From contig OY294048.1 in NCBI GenBank assembly GCA_958510825.1, positions 24,935,887-24,999,886 of the forward strand: 64,000 nucleotides of DNA. The letters are read 5' to 3'. The stretch's first letter is position 1. Each line of letters opens with the position of its first letter. The position numbers and the translations under genes were made by a program. Positions 57,787 through 64,000 of the stretch are shown one piece after another. Below the pieces are notes generated by a model that saw nothing but the letters and a program-made list of their open reading frames with translations, ran no database searches and was not told where the DNA came from. Source of the DNA: Brachypterus glaber (Eukaryota > Arthropoda > Insecta > Coleoptera > Kateretidae).

Positions 57787-59081
57787 TTACATCTTTCTTG
57801 TAATGATTGTAAGTATTCTTTATGCCATATTTTCCAAAAGTCTTGGCGCATTTTCTGCACCAGCTTCCATCTTACTGCGTGACTCGTCGTAGTATCTGTT
57901 GTCACAAGACTGTAAGGGTTGATCAAGGCTCTTCCTATTAAGAAATGCCCCGGAGTTAAGGGTATGATATCTTCTGGATCTGTTGTTAGAGGCCATAAGG
58001 GTCTTGAGTTTAAACATGCTTCTATTTGAGAGGTTAGTGTGGTAAGTTCCTCATAAGTTAGTGTGGTATCTCCTATTACTCTTGTTAGGTGAAACTTCAT
58101 CGATTTTACCGCTGCTTCCCACAAGCCTTTGAAGTGAGGTGCCTTTGGTGGAATAAAGTGCCAGTTTAATCCAAGCGTTGTAGCTTGTGTTGGAAACTCT
58201 GGGTCTCCATTTATGTATTCAATTTCTTGTTGTATGATATTGTTTGCTCCTATGAAGTTGCTACCATTATCGCTATAGATATGAAGGCAACTTCCTCTTC
58301 TGGACATAAATCTTCTAAGCGAAGCTAGGAATGCGTCTGTCGACATATCACTTACAACTTCAATATGTACCGCTTTCGTTGCTAGACATATAAAGATTGC
58401 AATGTATCCTTTGTACGATTTATTTCCTCTTCCTTTGCTTACTCTTAATTGTATTGGGCCTGCATAATCAATTCCAGTGTGCGTGAATGGCGCTGACTGG
58501 TTTACTCTTGCTTCTGGTAAGTCACCCATTATCTGGTGCGGACTTTGGGCCCTGTATCTTATACATCTTGGACAGTGGTGGATTATGTTTCGGGCGATAG
58601 TAGCTGCGTTTATTACCCAATATTTTCTTCTTGTATATGCAAATGTTAATTGATTTCCTCCATGCAGCGTCTGATTATGTGCGTCTCTTAGAATTAATGT
58701 TGCTAAATGACTTTCCTTTGGGATTATATAAGGGTGCTTCTCATTGTAGCTCAAGGATGAATTTTCCAATCGGCCTCCAACTCTTATACACCCATAATCA
58801 TCCAGGATTGGTTTTAGTTTTAGTATTTTGCTTCTGGGTTCCAGTTGGTTTTGTTTATTTAAACACCTTATTTCTGATTTGAAGTGTATTCTTTGGGTTT
58901 GATTAACAATCTTGATAGTTGCTTTTTCCAATTCTTCTATTGTTAAGCTTTTTTCTTTTAGTCCTCCTATCTTACGACATTTTTTTATAAAGCGAAGACA
59001 ATATGCCATTACTCTTGTCATCGTGTGAAATTTCGAATAACGGGCAGCCCATTCCTCCTGAATGTGTACTTCTTGTACCAA
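57762..59081 (-). pseudogene. BEL/Pao integrase
   Basis: The 439-residue frame has the zinc-binding HHCC module (HNQTLHGG ... HHCPRCIRYR) and the DDE core: THTGIDYAGP (first Asp), IYSDNGSNFIGA (second Asp) and FKGLWEAAVKSMKFHL (Glu). All catalytic residues are intact. The C-terminal part (PLTPGHFLIGRAL, WKLVQKMRQDFWKIWHKEYL) is typical of BEL/Pao. A stop separates it from the RNase H frame at 59130, and it overlaps the next frame at 57762-57786. It catalysed integration of the cDNA. Confidence 0.85.
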
Positions 59082-59129
59082 ACACCTCTTGGTTTCTTCA
59101 TCGGTGGTTATTTCTATCTGAGTGTTGGG

Positions 59130-59504
59130 CTATTTTGACTTATGTGGCAGCCATGAGGGTCCAAACCACCATAACTTCTGCTCTAGAAGTTTACTGGGTT
59201 CTATTCCTCGAGATACCAGATCTGCTGGGTTATCTCCAGATTTAACATGATGCCAATGTGGGGCTGGAACCCTTTCTATTATTTCTGATACTCTGTTTGC
59301 CACGAAAGTCTTCCATCGTATAGGTTCTCCTTTTATCCAAGCCAAAGTAATCATGGAGTCTGTCCAGGCATAAATAGAATGGTTTTCTATCCTCAGGGCC
59401 TTGATTGTTTGCACCATAAGCTTGGATAGTAGCACTGCTGCACATAGTTCCAACCTAGGAAGCGTCTTTTTCACCTTTATTGGTGCTACTTTGGATTTTG
59501 ACAC
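59130..59504 (-). pseudogene. BEL/Pao RNase H domain
   Basis: PRLELCAAVLLSKLM holds the RNase H Glu, AWTDSMITLAWIKG the Asp, and HHVKSGDNPADLVSRG the final acidic residue, in the order usual for BEL/Pao. It overlaps the RT frame at 59455-59504 by a frameshift near 59600 (after ISIPRWVC). The frame ends with a stop before the integrase. It degraded RNA in the RNA-DNA hybrid. Confidence 0.82.
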
Positions 59505-60264
59505 TAATATTCTTGTATGGATGATGCCTTCTTCTGACTCTGTTCTTGTATAAATAACAGCACCATAAGCTTTTTCTGACGAATCTGCAAACCCATCTTG
59601 GAATAGATATTTTTTCTATCTCTTCATTTCTAAACTGAGTCCATTCCTTATTAATTTTTTCTGGTATAGGTTTATCCCAATCTAATTGTACTAACCACAT
59701 TTCCTGGATTAACAGTTTTGCTTTAATCATTATTGGTGAAATCCATCCCAATGGATCAAATAATTTTGCAATTTCTGATAAAATTTCTCGTTTTGTCCGA
59801 CTTGACTTGTCGGACGTTTGTATCTTAAAACAAAAGGTGTCCTCTTTTGGCTTCCAGTGGATTCCTAGGGACTTCTTCGTCGGTTCTAAGTCCAAGGGTA
59901 TTGGAAAGTGATCATGGGCAGATATTTGTTCTAACATTCTTTCATCATTACTGGACCATTTTCTTAAGTTAAGGCCAGCCGTCATTAGCATTTGTCTGAG
60001 TGGCTTTTGTAATTCAATAGCTTCTTGTAATGATCCTGCTCCAGATAGTAAATCATCGACGTAGAAATCCCTTAAGGCTACTGCTGATGCTTTTGGGTAT
60101 TTCTTTTGCTCAGCCTTAGCTAGTTCTTGTAGAGTTTTTACTGCTAGGTAAGGCGCGGCGGTTGTCCCATATGTTACCGTTGTTAGCATATATGTTTGGA
60201 TTGGCAAATTTTCATTCAATCTCCATAATATTGATTGATATGGTTGATCTTCTTCGTGGACCAT
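59455..60264 (-). pseudogene. BEL/Pao reverse transcriptase, palm and thumb
   Basis: YGTTAAPYLAVKTLQELA and DFYVDDLLSGAGSLQEAI give the catalytic YVDD box at about residue 90. The thumb region (REILSEIAKLFDPLGWISPI) is characteristic of BEL/Pao. It continues the frame of 60283-61407 across a TAA at about 60281, immediately after the first catalytic Asp (TGDV). From about 59600 the frame is shifted and reads nonsense. Confidence 0.85.
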
Positions 60265-60282
60265 TATCTGTCGATACGTTTT

Positions 60283-61407
60283 TTACACATCTCCAGTGAA
60301 AGCAATTTTATACGATCTCCATCGTATCAGGATATATGTGAGTTCTTCTTGTAGTCTTGGACCTGAATACATCATCTCGTTGAGGCTTTTTCCATTTGAA
60401 GTTTTTGATGATGCATCAAATACTACCCTTAGTTTGGTGGTGCTGCTGTCTGGTTTAATAACTGCTTGATGTGGTATAAAGTATGTTCCCTTATTTGTAT
60501 ATGTTGCTAGTTTCATGTGACCTAAATCTAGGTATTCTTGCATAAATCTTTTATACTCTTTCTCCAGTGTTTTATCCTTTTTAAATTTGTTTTCTAATTG
60601 TCTTAGTCTTGCTATGGCTCTTGGTTTTGATTCTCCCAGAATTTGTGGATCTTCTTTAAATGGAATTCTTACAATATATTTCCCATCGGGTCTACGCCGA
60701 GTAAAGGCATTGTAATGATTTTCGCATAAAATATCATCGTCCTTTTGTTTTATTTTTTGTTCAACTTCCTCGATTTCCCAGAACTTGGTAAGTTGTTGAT
60801 CTTCTGCCCCTTGGACCATTAGACTTTTGAGTTGTGTTTTTTTTGACTGAACTTTCATATTTCCACACAGTTCAGTGTTTTGGGCTAGCAATTGTTCTCT
60901 TAATTTTCGGGATTCACCTTTCATTATTTTACTATATTCGGCAGCTCCCAATAAAATGTCTATTGGTCCAGGCTGATAGTATGTTAGATCAGCCAAATAT
61001 TCATTCTTCCATTCTTCTTTATCCAGTTCTTCAGTTGGCTGGTTGGGTAATGGTGACGTAATTTTTTTAAGTACGAATAGTTCACAATTTGTCTTAAAGT
61101 TGCTAGGAAATCTGGGGAAAACGTTTGCTGTAATTTTAGTCTTTGATATTTTTATTTCATTTCCAATTCCCGAAATTTCAGCATAAATCTTCTCACGTGG
61201 TAACTTTAATGATTGAGCAGCTTCCTCAGTAATAAATGACAATTGTGACCCTGAATCAATTAGAACTCTAAGGCTTTGCAATATTCCTATACCAGATGAG
61301 ACTTGGACTACTGCTGTAGCTAACATAACGCTGGTTTCCATCTCTTGTTCGGATGTTGCTGTATTGATTGATTGTTGGTTTGATTGATCCGTAAAGGCCA
61401 TATGCAA
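60283..61407 (-). pseudogene. BEL/Pao aspartic protease and RT N-terminus
   Basis: After a zinc-finger remnant upstream, the frame holds a retropepsin-like site VLIDSGSQLSFIT (DSG catalytic), then a linker with TFARRRPDGKYIVR-like FTRRRPDGKYIVRIPF, and the first RT blocks: YFIPHQAVIKPDSSTTKLRV, VFDASSKTSNGKSLN and GPRLQEELTYILIRWR. It ends in AFTGDV, the first RT Asp, at a stop. The start at 61407 is arbitrary, because the frame continues upstream into the zinc finger CQYCSRYHHSLLH, shifted relative to gag. Confidence 0.85.
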
Positions 61408-61453
61408 CAGGCTATGATGATATCTTGAGCAATACTGACATCTCCCATTGAGG

Positions 61454-62221
61454 CTATCTTTTTTGAGACGAATGATTCAAACAATTGTAGCAAATCTTTA
61501 TATCTTTAACGAATTTTATTCTGTCCGGTATTGATAATCTTTTAAATACTGAACACTGCGTTATGCCGTGTTCAGGTGAATTGCAGTACCTGCAGTCTGC
61601 TCTTTTTCTTATAGGATCATTAATTTTTATTTTTTCTGTGCCCAGGTTTTCAAGAGATTGGAACCTTGATAACAGAAATTTAATGACTTCGTCAAATGAT
61701 TGGACTGCCGTGGGATTCTGCAGTGTTTGTTCATATAATTTATTTGTGTCAGGATCCCATTTTCGAGCTATAATTGTGTTAATTATGGCTCCCCACGTAT
61801 CAGTTTCTATTCCCAAGTTTTTTAGTGCACGGAGACATTCTAAGCTGGTGTCGTGTAGCGTTTTTAGATGTTCTGCTGATTCATGATTTGACTTTGGCAG
61901 GTCCAGAATCTTTGAAACTATCTTGTTAACAATAAGCCTCTTGTTGTTATACCGAGCCTGCAACAATTCCCAGGCATCAATATAGTTTGCTTCTGAAATG
62001 TGGAGATGTTGGATGACTTTGGCAGGCTCTTCATTTAGATAGATTTTCAAATACTGCATTTTTTCTATGTTGTTAAGTTTATGATTTAAATGTACCATCC
62101 TGTTAAACATGTCGTAGAATGTTGTCCAATTGTCATAGTTGCCATCAAACTTTGGAATTTTGACTGCTTCCAAAGTTATAGCGGAACTTTGAGAGGAACT
62201 CATTTTGTCTTCTATCTTCAT
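61454..62221 (-). pseudogene. BEL/Pao Gag (DUF1759-type)
   Basis: The 255-residue frame starts MKIEDKMSSSQ and contains VKIPKFDGNYDNWTTFYDMF and DAWELLQARYNNKRLIVNKI, the signature of BEL/Pao capsid. A zinc knuckle CRYCNSPEHGITQC follows, then CYNCLNHSS, where an A-run frameshift at about 61460 cuts the frame before the next Cys/His pair. The 5' end upstream (62222-62312) has a short open frame but no recognisable LTR or primer-binding site. Confidence 0.85.
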
Positions 62222-62312
62222 TAGAATTTAATAATACTTGCTTCTAAGTCCCATTATTACCAATTGATTTCCATCTTCGTATTGTCTGAATTCTTTTAGC
62301 TCCTGATGGAGT

Positions 62313-62706
62313 TGTTGTAATACTGTAGGATTAACCGTTTTCGAGAAAAGTTCATTTGAAGGTGAAATTTCACGGTTCGAGGACGAAAAATTAAATACTA
62401 AAATGTCGAAAACCAATGATGCAATGTTATTCTACATCAAAAACTAAGAAAAAAAGTTTCCATACATGTAGGTCGAAAAAACGCTTTTAAAGCTACCATA
62501 GCCCTTTAAAAATGGTGCATATTTAGGAGACCATAGCTCCATTAGGATTGATTTTTGGAAGTACCTGTATATGAGGTTTTTTATTAGTTTTTAATGTACA
62601 TTCGCCCTGCATCATTAAAATTTTGGTTTTCAACATTTTAGTATTTAATTTTTCGTCCTCAAATGAATTTTTCTCGAAAACGGTTAATCCTACAGTATTA
62701 CAACAA
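62313..62706. repeat. Inner hairpin of the foldback
   Basis: TTGTAATACTGTAGGATTAA (62315) is mirrored near 62686-62706, and GGACGAAAAATTAAATACTA (62380) by its complement near 62655. It is the centre of the element listed at 54237-63085. Confidence 0.75.
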
Positions 62707-63107
62707 GAGTACCTTTTTTATGTATTTTTAACTGAGGAATCATATTTCAAAAATAAAATTGCAAAAAAGTTACACAGAAAAAAGTTTGAGACAAAAAACT
62801 GATAAGCCCCCCCCCGTTTCGCACACCCCTGGTTGAAATAAGTACATGAAAATAACACATAAAAACCAGCCTTGGTAGGATTAGATGACGTGCAAAACCT
62901 CGTTGATATATCTCAAAGGGTTCCTGAGTTATTAAATAAAAACCGATTTTTTTAGCCAGTTTCAAAGGGGCGTAGCTCCCTTATGACGCATTTTTAGACA
63001 TATGTTTATAGGAACTTTTTGTCATATTTTATGATGTAGAATCATCAGTTAAAATTTCCGACGCTATTTCAAATACACCGTGTATATATATATATATATA
63101 TATATAC

Positions 63108-64000
63108 AGGGCGGTCCATCTAAGATAAATCAGATGATTTCTGGCGTTATCATAAGAGGTATCGATATAATTTTTTTTTCTTGCATATTAGACCAATAAA
63201 CCTATAACCTCATGAAAACAAAAGTCTTCCACTTCCTTTTGTTTTAGAGGTACAGCCATACAAAGACGAATTTACCAAATAAAGGTTAGTTAAAAAAGCG
63301 AAAATTTAAAAGTCCATTAATTTTACTTTATTGGTTAATATTTTTTTTAATTCATAGCGTATAATTTTGATTAAAAAATCGGGATTAAAAAATGACAAAT
63401 TTTAAAAATTTCTTAATGTGTATTTCAATAAAATAGTTTTAATCAAGTTCACCTTGCTGTAATTTTCCTATCGGCAATCTAAATGTCAGTTGTGTCAATT
63501 TAGGTGGCGTTTTTAGATAGTGTCTTAAAATAATTAAAATTTTGCTTCAAACGAAGAAATAGCTTTATTCAAGAAGAAAATGGTATAGTTTTAATAAGCA
63601 ATAATAATTATTTCTATTACTATTATTAATAGTCTAGTATGGATATAAACACCCTGGAATTCACAATTGATGTATTAGTTTTAAACCGAGTGGAAAACAT
63701 AGAAATTCAGAAAAAAGTATGCTGGAAAAACTCATGATTGGGATCTAAATTCTAATAAAAAAACTTATATTATTTATAATTAATAGGTACCTACATAAGT
63801 AATAATTTCTGTAATAAAATTTAATAAAATAAGTTAATAATGATTACACAGTTACACAAAAAAAAATGTCAAGCACTCTTTTGTAGAATATCGTATTTCT
63901 ATTCTGGGAAGATCAGTCCGAATTTGAGGTTTAAATAGCACCTCATCTGATTAGTTTTGAAGGTATCCTCAAAAAACGAATAACTCGAAAATAAGGTTAT
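63108..64000. other. Noncoding stretch
   Basis: It starts with TATACAGGGCGGTCC, a mariner-type end, after the (TA)n run. The rest is AT-rich with no gene. Confidence 0.6.

Larger units (their letters stand above)
54583..62312 (-). mobile_element. BEL/Pao retroelement with env (endogenous retrovirus-like), defective
   Basis: Minus-strand order from 62.2 to 54.6 kb is gag, protease, RT, RNase H, integrase, DUF5641-type C-terminus, env and 3' LTR. The integrase-last order and DUF1759/DUF1758-type gag-protease region are diagnostic of BEL/Pao. The 5' LTR is missing. At least two stops and several frameshifts interrupt the genes, and an antisense USP35/38-like copy splits env. It cannot move or make particles by itself. 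Sequence outside the inserted USP copy has the codon bias of the host background. Confidence 0.88.
54237..63085. repeat. Large foldback element split by the BEL retroelement
   Basis: The left arm starts GTGTATTTGAAATAGCGT (54241) and the right arm ends with the complement CTATTTCAAATACACCG (about 63082). Shared blocks are GTTCCTATAAACATATGTCT, GGGAGCTACGCCCCTTTGAA and AATAACTCAGGAACCCTTTG. The inner arm continues at 62313-62510, pairing with about 62570-62706 (CTGTAGGATTAACCGTTTTC and its complement). The left arm is therefore 54237-54582 plus 62313-62510, and the BEL element 54583-62312 lies in it. (TA)n at 63080-63107 follows. Confidence 0.7.

Noticed and set aside
62228..62312. Primer-binding site or 5' LTR of the BEL element
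   Set aside because: TTGGTAATAATGGGACT is only vaguely like known sites, and nothing there matches the 3' LTR.

Overview
This is a 64 kb stretch of an AT-rich, repeat-saturated animal genome, almost certainly an insect. The mobile elements (BEL/Pao with env, Transib, mariner, pogo-like, ISL2EU/Harbinger, hAT, an RNase-H-bearing LINE) and many foldback elements fit an insect, and the one clear host gene is the first exon of a frataxin homologue with a mitochondrial presequence. I see no bacterial features, tRNA, rRNA or CRISPR. I cannot fix the order; beetle or hemipteran is only a guess.

Layout. 1-12.4 kb is a stack of nested insertions that can be undone from target-site duplications (TSDs). 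A 5'-truncated LINE (581-12362) is split by a 10,679-bp element (981-11659) with CACAGTAGTT termini and a perfect 5-bp TSD (AGTCG). That element holds the C-terminal end of a Transib/RAG1-like transposase, a broken reverse transcriptase with a C-terminal restriction-like endonuclease (RT-RLE), and a fragment of a USP2-like deubiquitinase. The RT-RLE gene is itself split by a 3.2-kb hAT-type foldback (8-bp TSD). The transposase is split by a 2.0-kb CACAGTGG-ended foldback (5-bp TSD GTATG). 12.4-26.8 kb is noncoding repeats, further foldbacks, a pogo-like remnant, and a mariner pseudogene interrupted by another foldback.

26.9-28.8 kb is the only island that looks like ordinary host sequence: frataxin exon 1 on the minus strand, and divergent from it a possible small spliced gene. 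28.9-44.5 kb is again transposon debris: a Harbinger-like relic, a minisatellite, a second LINE copy, and TIR elements with subterminal arrays of short palindromic motifs. It ends in a long palindrome against a 200-bp assembly gap. A possible host first exon lies at 34.7 kb.

44.8-48.5 kb is a truncated Ty3/gypsy-like element (LTR end, primer-binding site, unusually long leader, gag, start of protease). 49.0-51.4 kb is an ISL2EU-like DDE transposase gene with a SWIM zinc finger, disabled by frameshifts and an apparent deletion at the third catalytic residue. 54.6-62.3 kb is a BEL/Pao retroelement on the minus strand with gag, protease, RT, RNase H, integrase and an F-type env. It has lost its 5' LTR, carries several stops and frameshifts, and its env is split by an antisense intronless copy of a USP35/38-like deubiquitinase. 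The element sits inside one arm of a large foldback repeat.

The most notable results are the Transib-type composite carrying an RT-RLE gene and a deubiquitinase fragment, the presence of a second unrelated deubiquitinase fragment inside a second mobile element of the same window, and the recurrence of CAC(A/G)GT termini (the RAG heptamer motif) on five different inverted-repeat elements.
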